Shown piece by piece: positions 1-10,569 of a DNA stretch of 64,000 nucleotides. The stretch comes from Macrolepiota albuminosa (Eukaryota; Basidiomycota; Agaricomycetes; Agaricales; Agaricaceae), in contig JAMWFC010000033.1 in the NCBI GenBank assembly GCA_027475525.1, positions 496,001-560,000 on the forward strand. Direction: 5' to 3'. The notes beneath the pieces were generated by a model. The model ran no database searches and was not told the origin of the DNA. It saw nothing but the letters and a program-made list of their open reading frames with translations. Numbering within the stretch: the first letter of the stretch is position 1; every line of letters begins with the position of its first letter. Position numbers and translations under genes: made by a program.

Positions 1-20
1 TCGTTAAGTATCATGAGTAG

Positions 21-1753
21 CCTTTCACCTGGAGCCTTGGTCAGGCAAAGCCTACCCAGAACGAGTATAGCTGGACCAATCTGTCTAGCGTACTCTGGGT
101 CGAACAACCGGTCGGAACAGGTTTCTCTCAGGGTGTACCAAACATAAAGGTAAATTATGTGGGGATTTGAGCGTTGTCAAATGATTTAAATGGAAATTTC
201 AGGACGAGAATGATCTTGCTGCCCAGCTTGTCGGATTCCTGCAGCAATTCCTGGAGGTATTCTTGGAACTGAAGAATAAGAACTTCTACCTTACTGGAGA
301 GAGCGTACGTTCTATTGTTCTGGGCAATTCTATTCTCTGATATACTCGTATGATTCGAAAGTATGCCGGAGCATATGTGCCTTGTATGTTGGGGTTATGA
401 GTTTACAACAACCGCTCCCTGATATACACCACTAGATATTGCTAACTACATCTATGAACATCCGGATGCTCTTGAACTCACTCTTCTAGGAACATGGATT
501 GCAGATCGTAACAAGTTTCATTATCACGACGATTTTTTTTATTAATCCTTGACTTCAATCTTCAGCGTCACTTTCCTATGATGTTGTTCAAGAACAAATA
601 CCTGCTGTCAATTTTGTGCATCGTTATGAGAAGGTCTTTGCATTCAAGTATGTATAATTGTACTGTTTGTTAGTAATTTTGAAGGTTTACCTCTATAGCC
701 AAACATTCCTTGCGCAGCTCGATGCCCTCAACGAAAAGTGCAACTACGCTGATTACACTGAGAAATACCTGAAGTATCCTCCTCAGGGCAAGCTTCCCCT
801 CCCTGGCAACTCGATATGGGCTGACTATGGCTGCGATGTATGGTATACCATCTTCGAAGAGGCATATCGCCTCAACCCTGCCTTCAACATTTATCGCGTC
901 TTCGATACCTATCCGATTTTGTGGGACGTGCTTGGATTCCCGTATGTATTGTTTCAGCTATATTGTTAAACGACTGAAATTCGTTTCCTTTCATCTATTG
1001 TAGTGGCTCTTTCGCTCAAGTGCAAGTCTCACCACTCTACTTCGATCGGGAAGATGTGAAGCGGGCAATTCATGCCCCATTAAATGTCACCTGGGAAGAA
1101 TGCTCTAACATTAACGTATTTCCCCTTGGAGACTCTAGCTTGCCTTCTGCGCTGAGTGTACTCCCTAACGTCATCGAAAACAATGATAGGACTGTCATTA
1201 TACATGGTCTCGCCGACTACATACTTATTGCTGAGGGGTAGGGCTCACTTGATACTACATGGTTGTCGTTATCTCATTTTGATTCATTCTCACAGCACAA
1301 GAATTGTCATCCAAAAGTAAGTTTTTTCTCATATTGATCCAGAATGTTGGACTCTAACCGAGTGTCTCATTAGCATGACCTGTAAGTTGCGCTGTTTTTC
1401 TTCGATATCTTTGGTGTACTGGCAATATCTTTGTAGGGGCTGGACAACAGGGTTTCCAGACGCCAATACTTGACGATTCTTTTATCCTCGATGGTGTTGG
1501 TTCCCTGGGAACTGTGCACACTGAGCGTGGCCTAACCTACATTGAGGTCGAGTTGACTGGACACATGTGAGTTTTTTTGAGCTGGACTTTTGCCGCGAAG
1601 TTTATGCAACGTGATCTCGTCAGGGTCCCACAATTTTCTCCCGTGGTACGGTTTAATCTCCCGATCATCAAGTATTCCATACTGAACATCTTGTTTATTC
1701 AGGCTGGGTTTCAGAGCATGCAGTATTTGATGGGTTTCAGGGAAACGCCTTAA
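21..1753 (+). CDS. Serine carboxypeptidase, peptidase family S10 (5' partial)
   Basis: C-terminal part of a secreted or vacuolar serine carboxypeptidase that removes C-terminal residues from peptides. Exons read as 21-149, 203-304, 362-383, 436-507, 566-647, 699-941, 1004-1237, 1296-1316, 1374-1381, 1437-1566, 1624-1645 and 1703-1753, all in phase. All three catalytic residues are visible: Ser in GESYAGAYVP (motif split across exons 2 and 3), Asp in HGLADY, and His in TGHMVPQ. The substrate-site motif WVEQPVGTGFSQG is in the first exon. The start and the N-terminal half lie left of the window. One internal exon is only 8 nt. The protein ends MGFRETP. Family assignment is secure; the substrate preference is not known. 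Confidence 0.93.
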
Positions 1754-3301
1754 GTGACCTATTGTCATGTCACATAGGACCACCTTCCCTGCAACAAAGA
1801 TACATATAAGGTTCTTGAATCTCATCAGGACGATGTAATCCCGTTTTCTCTCCTACATTCCTAAATTTACAAACTCAGATTTCTTCTGTCAAGCTGATGA
1901 AGAAAAACTCTGGCCTGACTCATCCGTGAGAAGGAAATGCGGTCCAAGTCGAAACGATTACTCCCGGTAGAGTAAGCTCATACCTATGAGTCATTTTCCT
2001 GGCAGAGACCGATAGTGAAGGAAAATTTTGATAACGACCACCAAGTTTATTTACTCAGTTTTCCTGAATTCAGTGATCTATACGAGGAATATGACGTGCG
2101 AATAGGAATGTTTTGAGCGAAGATTCAAGGGAAGCTATTATCAGAGTTGATGTTATCTACTAGTATTCGAGCCTCGATTAGACCATCACAATCAATCTCT
2201 TTCTCCGCTGTGCCTTTGTCTCGCTACCCAGTCCACATATACTTTGCGGGCGTAGTCCCAACGACCCCGTCCACGCTGCCAGTCAGTGATCAGATCTACA
2301 CTTTTCCAACTCCTCTCTCTCGGGAGCAGAGTCCAGCGCTCGAGAACATCTGGACTCGGTATATATTATTTCTTTCCCAAACTCTCTTTGAATGTTCTTA
2401 TCAATTCCTTTCCTGCAAACTCGGCTATCTAAGATCGTTCTTCGGAAATCACCGAATCGCCTTCAAGGGATGACTCCGAGGTTGAAGTCTACTTTCCCTC
2501 GCTCCCTTTGTATACATGGCTTCATACATGTCTTATTCATATTCCAGGTCAAGTATAGTACGGTTTGAGGTTAACCACAAGTCCGCGATCTGCCCCCCAT
2601 AGTCTCAGTTAAGGTCAATCTCGTTGAAGTTGACCAGGGGAGGTTCCTGATCAGGATGAAGAGGTCACATTTCAATATTCCTTCAGATAGTCTTTGTTAC
2701 GACCATCAAGTAAATATTGACCTGACATTTTCGCGCAAAATCGCGAGCACTGCAATGACCGAATTATGGTGATATCACGGTACGGGTAATGCGACGACTG
2801 GATACGTCCTCTGATGTTACATAACTTCAACTCTAAGGCCAGACACCAGGAATTCACACTCGCGGAAGTCAATAGACTCAAAGAGTGTTATTGATACACA
2901 AGGGTATGGGTATTATCGTTATCTCTGGAACGTTATTCTCTACGAATTGCAGGATGAAGAGCAATGGTGTTACCAGTTGCATTCTTCCTTCCTTTACCAA
3001 ACTTTCTGACGAATTCGGAGAGTGAACTCCAACATCTGGCTGAATTATTTCTTGACAAGGTCAAGGGCTATTGGGGATAGAACAACTAGAACCTTCAGCC
3101 TCACTATATACTCGGTTAAACTTGCCTGTACGTCTTTGGTGTCTATCTCCGACGATCTGATCAGGATGCGCAGGACCAAAAAGCGTATTTGATGCGGGGA
3201 GCCTATGTCTGGTTTGTAATGCTTGGTCAAAATGGAAAATGGAACAGTATATAACAGTGTTCTCTTTCCCACCTTTCACCACCCCCCCTTCGAGGCCAGT
3301 A
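1754..3301. other. Unresolved interval with exon-like stretches, no named gene
   Basis: No family was recognised. Three + strand stretches have codon patterns like real exons: about 2147-2473 (108 codons open, Ser/Pro rich), 2581-2772 (contains VSVKVNLVEVDQGRFLIRMK) and about 2824-3009 (contains GYGYYRYLWNVILYELQDEE, ends at TGA 3007-3009). They lie in different frames. They could be exons of one small spliced gene or remains of a broken one. I could not build a single consistent model, so no product is proposed. The 3' region of the carboxypeptidase gene and the promoter of the peroxidase gene must also lie here. Confidence 0.3.
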
Positions 3302-4890
3302 ATGATCGTGTCTTCTCTCCTACAGTTCGCGATATCACTGCCATCATTGATATGGCAGGCATGTCCCTATAGGGAAGGCGTAAAAATTGTCGCTCCACCA
3401 CGACCAACATATACAGGGACCCTTCGAATCCCAGGTGATTTGTCCCAGAGCAGACGTTGGGTTTGAATTGCTCACTCAACTTGACAACAGAACCTTCCCA
3501 CCCCTTTATTTTACCCGGTCCTCATGACCTTCGCGGACCTTGCCGTGAGGGCTTCCATATCTTGGAGGCTTATTATTCATTACTTTGCAGCTGGATTGAA
3601 CACTCTGGCAAACCATGGATATCTTCCTCGAAAGTAACAGAAATCAAACGTCCTCATGTCTTGCTTCAGCTTTTAATATGCTATGATCACAGTGGTATAG
3701 CTTCTTTTGAGCAGATTGTCAATGCTGCCACACATGCGTTCAACGTGGACTATGATCTTGCGTCCACGTTAACTGGTTTCGCTATGGTGACGACGTCCTT
3801 CATGTTGTGTGTGTCCAAGCCTCGCGCTCACATGCACGTAGTTGGCCCGAGGCAATCCCTACATCAATAAACTATCCATTGGCTTGGACACGCCTCTCAT
3901 CCCCCCTCTTCCTGGGAAGATTGACGGAAAGAGGACTCGGGGTTTGGCTGGACACGGTCGTATCGAGGGTAAGCTGCGTTTGTGGTAGCGGCGTGCTCTT
4001 GTTGATTGCTATCCGAAGGTGATGTCTCAATAACACGTCAAGATTGGGCTCTCGGCGATCACATCCATTTTCAGCCCGAATTGTTTACCGAGGTTCATCT
4101 GTTCTTTAACTTTTAGAAATAATCTCATCATGGTCACACGCACAATATAGCTTCTCGACATTGTTGCCCAGGTTGGGAATGACTCTGACGTAACGGGTCC
4201 TAAGAGCATTGTTAACGTGGAAGCCATGTCCTTAATCAAATTGAAGAGATTCCAGGAGAGTCGGAGCCGGAACACCCAGGTGAGGATTCGTCTCATACTT
4301 CATGCTACAATGCGTGCTCGTTCTAAGCTCATCATGTTTCCAGCTTCAGTACCATTTTTGGCGGGTATGGTTGAGCTATACCGATGCTGCCATTTTTCTG
4401 ACAATATTTCCTAACGGCAAGTGACTGCATGTCTGAGTCATTCACCTGGACCGTTAAATATATTAAATAGGAACTGATGGTACACTTTCTGTCCCTGTCA
4501 TGACCTCGTTCTTGCAGGACGAGCGATTCCCCGACTACTGGTACAGACGCTCTTCTCCTGCCACATCGGATGTGGTTGGAGATGTCTCAGGAGCTATAAT
4601 GCAAGGAAATCCTGTACCTCCTGGCGCCACCGCATCAAACGGAACGTACATTGTGGACACTGGTCCCTTCACCGTGAGTGTGGATAAACATGGCTTTGAC
4701 TTCATCATCTGGAATTTTAACCTCTCAGAAATGTGCTGTCTACAGCACTATGATCGGTGATAATCTTCCGGGTGTTCTTGCCAGTACTACAGGTATTCTG
4801 AAAGAGAACGTTGAATTCTTATTGAGAGCTGTGCACTACTCCTTTCAGGACTGCACCCCCGTGGTCCCACATGGCCCTGCGAATGTTTGA
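3302..4890 (+). CDS. Heme-thiolate peroxidase (chloroperoxidase/unspecific peroxygenase family)
   Basis: Family members use a Cys-ligated heme and H2O2 to halogenate or oxygenate substrates, usually outside the cell. Ten exons join in phase into 363 residues: 3302-3434, 3491-3544, 3591-3633, 3693-3786, 3842-3968, 4019-4092, 4151-4279, 4344-4416, 4471-4673 and 4729-4890. The heme-ligand motif PCPGLNTLANHGYLPR is made by splicing exons 2 and 3. The acid-base motif appears as EGD followed by Arg (RIEGDVSITR), as in long-type peroxygenases. The late family motif is DERFPDYWYRR. The N-terminus (MIVSSLLQFAISLPSLIWQA) resembles a signal peptide or anchor, and Asn-X-Ser/Thr sites are present. The intron at 4417-4470 uses a GC donor (GCAAGT). 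The ATG at 3302 was chosen because it gives the signal-like start. Whether it acts as peroxygenase or haloperoxidase cannot be told from sequence. Confidence 0.88.
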
Positions 4891-5218
4891 AGCTCCCCTA
4901 ATGTTTTTCATTGTTTACCCATTGAATTTGGTTTTTGTTCGCCCTTACTACTTACTTACGACAAGATTGACAATTGTAGCCCAAATTTTGGATGTCCGCT
5001 GCATTTGACATAGAACTCGAATAGATGAAAACGCAAGTCTTAGGATTGTTGAAAATACCAAGCCTGATCAATCACTTGAAAGATGGAAGAACCAAGGTTT
5101 AACTGATCGAACAAGCTAAGCATCAGGAATCAGTCTACTCGAGAAAATAATTCCAAATGAGAGAAAAATAACTTTGTGGTTTCTTATTAATTGTGGTGAC
5201 CCTGCACGTGATCTCTTT

Positions 5219-6004
5219 ATGTTCTCCCTTGGCATCTGCCGTCAGATTGTGCGGCAGCGTCCAGTCCGTTACATCCACTCGTCACTGTCTCGTCAGAGAT
5301 CATGTCCTTCATGTAACAAGCTCCTTCCCTCTCCACTTCCTGCATGTGCCAATTGCTGGTACATATCTAGTATACCACATGATACCAAGTATCACGAAAT
5401 CTTCGGTCTTTCCGATGAGCCAAACCCTTTTGTCATCCATCTCCCCACCCTCAAGGAGAGATTTCGCAGTGCACAAGCACTGTGCCATCCTGACTCCTGG
5501 GCTTCCAAAGGCGACGTATGTTTCTCATTCGGTAGAACAGTGATTAGACACTGATGATGTTATTATACGAAAGAATAAACTTCAAGTTGCACAAACTCTC
5601 TCGGCGCGTATCAACGAGGCCTACAGCTGCCTTTTGAAACCATTATCCCGCGCAGAATACATATTGGGTCGCCACCACCTACCAGTTTCAGAGACAGACC
5701 AGGTTGATGATATCCAGTTCATATCTGAAATTATGGATGCCAGAGAAATCATACAAGATGCAACAGAAAAGTCAGAAGTGGAAAATCTGGCTGAAAAAAA
5801 TACTAGTTCGTTTCCATATCCCTGTCAGCGAGCGGTCTGGCTGAAAGGTCGAGCCCCTGTTTAGGTGAAATTCAAGAAACCGTGCAGGAGTTGGAAAAGT
5901 TATTTGGCAGGGCACAATGGAAGGATGCAAAGTCAGCAGCCATCCGTCTTAGATATCTGGAGGGCATCCAGCGAGCTGCGAAGACATGGCTGGATAATGC
6001 ATGA
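5219..6004 (+). CDS. JAC1: HscB/Jac1-type J-domain co-chaperone of iron-sulfur cluster assembly
   Basis: Stimulates the mitochondrial Hsp70 that passes newly made Fe-S clusters from the scaffold ISCU to acceptor proteins. Exons 5219-5515, 5574-5805 and 5865-6004 give 222 residues. The N-terminus (MFSLGICRQIVRQRPVRYIH) is basic and Ser-containing, like a mitochondrial presequence. It is followed by a paired-Cys motif (CPSCNKLL...CANC), as in animal HSCB. The J-domain HPD tripeptide is in ALCHPDSW, followed by the helix LSARINEAYSCL. The helical C-terminal ISCU-binding region ends AAIRLRYLEGIQRAAKTWLDNA, cut here by the stop at 6002-6004. Length fits the family. The second donor (GTTCGT at 5806) is unusual but phase and protein match support it. 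Confidence 0.9.
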
Positions 6005-7126
6005 TGTCTATGTACAGCATGTCATAACTGCTCCTACCTGTGTCAACGTCCTTGCCGTCCAGTCGTGCCAAAAACCGAGGTGTAGATGCACTGCATCCAC
6101 GACAGCCGCCATCCCACCTATAGTTTCAATTGTGGATGCATATCGATATACGTGACACCCGTGATTCTCAATCCGTGACTGGACTAGCCATATTGTTTTA
6201 TCGTTTGTTTTTTGGATTTTTTTGGAAGAGTCGTAACCAACGTGGTCCCTCTATCGTACACGCCAGTATTAGTGGTGCTTATAATACCGAATATCGTTCC
6301 AGGACAGACTTGGGTGCATGTTTACTCTTCTCTTGTCTTTGGCACCTACCACTCTTCCTGTCCCATTTCCTTGTCTATCGTCTTGTACATTATCATATAT
6401 ACGTCCTAGTCTAGTTATGCCAGTTTCCCTTCTTGCCTTTTCTTGGCACTCGCATAGAGCTCGTTATACGGACTACGGCTTCTTTCTTTCTCCCCATCCT
6501 TCATAATCCACTTTCCCCTCCACCTTGTTTCTTTCCCTCCGTCTCATGTAGAACATTCGCTTGTGCTGAATTGAGTGTAGCATCTCATCACGGAGTCTAT
6601 GCAAGGGCGACCAAACACATTCTGTCGTATCTGAACTAATGCATACGTGACCTTCTCACCATCTCCTCACTCATCCCACTTATCATCACTCGCGAACCAG
6701 ACATACATATAATACCATATTATATGAAATGTACATGAAAACAGCAGGTGACCTCTAAATACGGCATAAGAGAAACCACAGACAAGAAACCTGCCTCGCG
6801 GTTATCAAGCAAGTCGTATTATAAATATATATATTGGAAGGTCCACTTTCACTGAAAATTAACGATTTACTGGGTATCTTGTAGCCTATAACTTCAGGCA
6901 AATCGCATGCCGCTGTCGGTCCACCAATCGTTGTGCATCTCATTGATAGCCTCATCTTGCCAAAATCGTTGTTATACACACTGATCGACTTTTTAACTCT
7001 GCGCCGAGTTGAGCAGCAAGGTTTGTGACAGCAGCACGTTTGCCCGAGTGCCTGAGTGAGACACGCCAAGTAGCTTGTACGCCAACTTTGGGGGGTAAGA
7101 CTCCGTCCCACATATAAATAGAAATG
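6005..7126. other. Intergenic, convergent 3' ends
   Basis: Lies between the 3' ends of the HscB gene (+) and the RNA14 gene (-). Contains T/C-rich runs and short open frames without family motifs. I see no gene here. Confidence 0.5.
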
Positions 7127-10043
7127 CTAATAACGTCGCCCCGTACGACCACCTCCAGGACCTTGATATGGACCATAATCTGGAGGAGGGCGGCCACCTG
7201 TCGCCAAGAGCATTGAGAAAGGGGAGAAGGGAGACAAAGAGAGACAAAACGCACCACTTCGAGGTGGGGTAGGCGGCGGCGGGGACTTTGTTCTACCACT
7301 ACTAGGAATTACAGCGTTTCTGAATAAATTCATTAAATCCTCCGTCCTAAACACCGGACCTACACCACAACCACCACACATGCACATCAGCATATGCATA
7401 ACGTACAGTCAAAAGAAAGACTTACCATCGAACGACGTTGGAGTTGGAAGCTCCCCAATGAACCAAGAAATTACATTTGGCAAGTTATATACCTTCGGCT
7501 TCTCCTCTTCACGCGGCGGCGGTAACGGCGCCCTCTCCCTCCCCTCCCTTTCCCAATTCGGCGGCGGCGGGCTGTGTCTCCGCCGGGGGGGCGGGTCCCA
7601 CCTTTCTCTCTCCCTTTCACCCCTCGGCGGCAGCGGCGACATAGCCCTAGCACGCTTGTGGGATTGAGGATAATCCCCACCCCCACCGCCCCCACCACCA
7701 CCGCGCTCCTCTCGCTTGCGGTAATCCGGCGATGCAGCACGTTTGTGCGAAGTCGTGTTATTATTATTGAAGATCATGCTGCCGCCACCGATGCTGCCAG
7801 CGTTGGAAGCAGGGATGGACGTACTTGTCTCGGTTCGTGCGAGGGGTTGAGGAGCTTTACGTGCGAGAGCGAAGCCTAGGTCTTGGGCCGCGATGGCATC
7901 TATCCCAAGATATGTGTGGCGTTGAGCAAACCGCTTTATCGGGGGGTCTATGAACGGGGATTAGAAGTGACGTGAGGGATGAGATTACAATGCGCACCAT
8001 TGGGATACACCTCAGAAATGCGTCTTTCAAGCTGCAGAGCAGCATCTAGGTCTCCATATTGGTATTCGTATCTTGCCCAACGTTCCCATAGTGGTCGGGC
8101 ACGATCGGGAGGGAACGTGCCGATGACACGTTCAAAAAGGGCTCGGGCATCTTGTGGATTGAATGAGTCAGGAAGAAGTTGGGAAGGTTAGTCAAATTCA
8201 CAACTCACTGGTCTTGTCGTTGATCGAGATCAGGAAACCAAGGTATCGCAACACGTATTCAACCTCGTCCGCAAAGAACTCCAACCCCTTTTCGAAGATA
8301 CGGCTTCCAACTCCTACGCCTCCTTCGGAGCAATGATACTCCATCAACGCTGACAACAAATCGTCAAAATGAATTGTCAATCACCAGAACAATATGGAGT
8401 CACCTGCAGACTCATACACCTCCCATGGTGTCCACTTGTCCTTGCGTGCCCTTCCGAATATCGCTCGAGATGATTTAATTCCCTCCGCCCGCCTGCCGAA
8501 CCGCATGTACGTATTATACGCAAGCCCATACTCACGTTGTCGTTCTGCAAGCTCCGACGGCTTGCGTGTCTTCTCGTCCGACTGTTGGCTGTTTAAAGAA
8601 GCCAGCGACTGAGAGTTAGAATCTCCCGGGCTCGCTGGAGGAGGAGGATTATTAGTATTTTGGGATTCTTCAGTCTTAATACGAGCTTCAAGCTCTTCAA
8701 GCTTCGCACTGAGAACACCGAGGAACCGATCAAATTGGGCGTGAACTTCGGCAAAGGCTTGCTTGACTTCAAGGACTTCGGCATACGTGAAGGTCAAAAG
8801 GTAACTGTCAGAAAAGTTGTTCGAGTTACATGGGGAGATATGTATATAAATATCTGCATACCTGGCCGGGTTGGCTTCTATGCCTGCCTTCAAAATTGTC
8901 AGCGCTTCATCATGCTTGCCTACGCTATTAAGCCACGTGTGGGCCATGAACCAAATTTCAGGATAGTACCGCATGCGGATCAACGCCTTACGATATACAC
9001 TCTGGATGCGCGACACAAGGATAGATCTGTCTTTCTCTTCAAGCTCTAGAGGATTACTTTCTTCCCACTTCAGGTACGCTTTCCATTTTCCAACGAGCGT
9101 GCGCTCCGACGTGTTGAATGTCGGGAGGGCGGGGAGAACAAGCTCAGATCGATTCAGGGACGTGGGCGGGGGGAAAAGCGCACCCACATGGTTTGTGAGC
9201 TGACGGAAGGTCGTGCGGGCCTGCATATGTGCCGGCGAGAGGTCGGTCATGAACTTCTTTGCCGTTATCCTATTCAAATTGTTCTCAAAGGACTCAAGTT
9301 CTTGCCACAATGTTTCGACGCCTTCGAGGGGGATCTGGACCGCACGATGATATACTTTTCTCAGCGCATCCATCTTCTGTTGCTCTTCCCATGTACTTGT
9401 TGTCTCGCCAGAACGCAAGAATTGAATATACTCTCTCCAGATATCGCCACTGTCTTTGTCTTGCCCGATATGGTTGACTGCAAACTCGTACGACTTACGA
9501 ACCGCATCGCGTGTTGATGGGATAGTATTAACACGCCTATGGCATTCTCATTGCAATGAAAAGGTATATAAATCGAAAAGGAACATACCTGACATATGTC
9601 AAATAGAACTTCCACAAATCTACTTCTGGTGATTTCACAAGAAACTTTTTAAATAAATCTTCAGCTTCGCCAAACGTTGAAGGATCCTGTAAAAAGTGAC
9701 CAATGTAGCGTATTTGTGCAGACGACTACGAACAAGTGTATCAGACGCGAGAAAAATGAACCTTGAGGTCACACACAGTATTGGGGTATTGTTGCAACAG
9801 CGCATCGAACGATGCGCGTACTTTGTCCATATCTCCTGATTCTTCAGCCAGATCGATAAGTTTCTTCCAACCATTTGGATCATGTGGCCGTTGCTTTAAT
9901 TGAGCCAAAAGCGCTTCATATTCGGTTGGAGGTGGCAACATGTCAATGTCTGGCTGAGACTCATTTTTAATGCCATTGAGGGTGTTGATGATATCTTCTG
10001 TTGGCTGTGTGTTGTCGCCTGAAGAATCGGCCGGCTCTGCCAT
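7127..10043 (-). CDS. RNA14: mRNA 3'-end-processing protein RNA14 (CstF-77)
   Basis: HAT-repeat scaffold of cleavage factor IA/CstF in the nucleus, needed for cleavage and polyadenylation of pre-mRNA. Nine exons join in phase to 823 residues (in + coordinates): 9777-10043, 9589-9725, 8862-9536, 8404-8804, 8209-8349, 7998-8150, 7426-7947, 7255-7359 and 7127-7197. HAT signatures run through most of the protein, for example [17 protein letters not shown] near residue 60, [10 protein letters not shown] and [20 protein letters not shown] in the middle, and [17 protein letters not shown] later. The C-terminal third is low complexity: a nine-Gly run, RERERER and Pro clusters, then the conserved end region [24 protein letters not shown]. 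The start at 10043 gives MAEPADSS; an in-frame Met lies further upstream at 10169. The first intron could also use a donor 18 nt further downstream without changing frame. Confidence 0.93.
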
Positions 10044-10569
10044 GTATGCAGCCAAATGAACAGACGAAAAAAAAGTTATAGGTTGTGGTGAAGAACAAGG
10101 ACAACTAGAACAACTAGCGACAAAATGAGATGAACGCGCTTCCCACGGCTGTGGCTGAGCAGAATTCATGAAGAGTTGAGTGATTCATGGGTCGACAGAT
10201 ACTCTTACGATGGAATAGATATCTGTTGGTATAAGACCTGGAAGAGCTGCCTGGCTTATAAGGGAGTGATCCATGCTTACTCCCTTTCGCCTTCGATCAG
10301 TCTTCCCATTTTGCCGGCCTTTCTGACTCGACTCTCCCACACAAACAGCACAACTCCCACCTCGTCGAGTCATAGATATGCCCTGCCGAATGGGGAGCGG
10401 TCATAAATTCAATAGACAGACAGTCCAAATCAGTAACATCACAGATGAGTAGTAAGTAGTACCCGAATATACACCAGTCGAATAAGTAAACCAAAAACAA
10501 CACACTCAGAATAGATAGATACATAAATAATGTTACACTAAGCACCTCAAAGCACACAAACCTCAAGCC
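10044..10569. other. Intergenic between RNA14 and the RhoGAP gene
   Basis: Must hold the RNA14 promoter and the 3' untranslated region of the upstream minus-strand gene. No coding motif was seen on either strand. Confidence 0.5.

Noticed and set aside
4867..5007. Hydrophobic C-terminal tail for the heme peroxidase in another frame (MFFIVYPLNLVFVRPYYLL)
   Set aside because: The conserved end DCTPVVPHGPANV is in the frame set by the upstream exons and stops at 4890; reaching the other frame would need an unsupported shift.
7409..7777. Separate low-complexity genes on the + strand over the RNA14 3' end
   Set aside because: They are mirror frames of the Gly/Arg/Pro-rich tail of RNA14.
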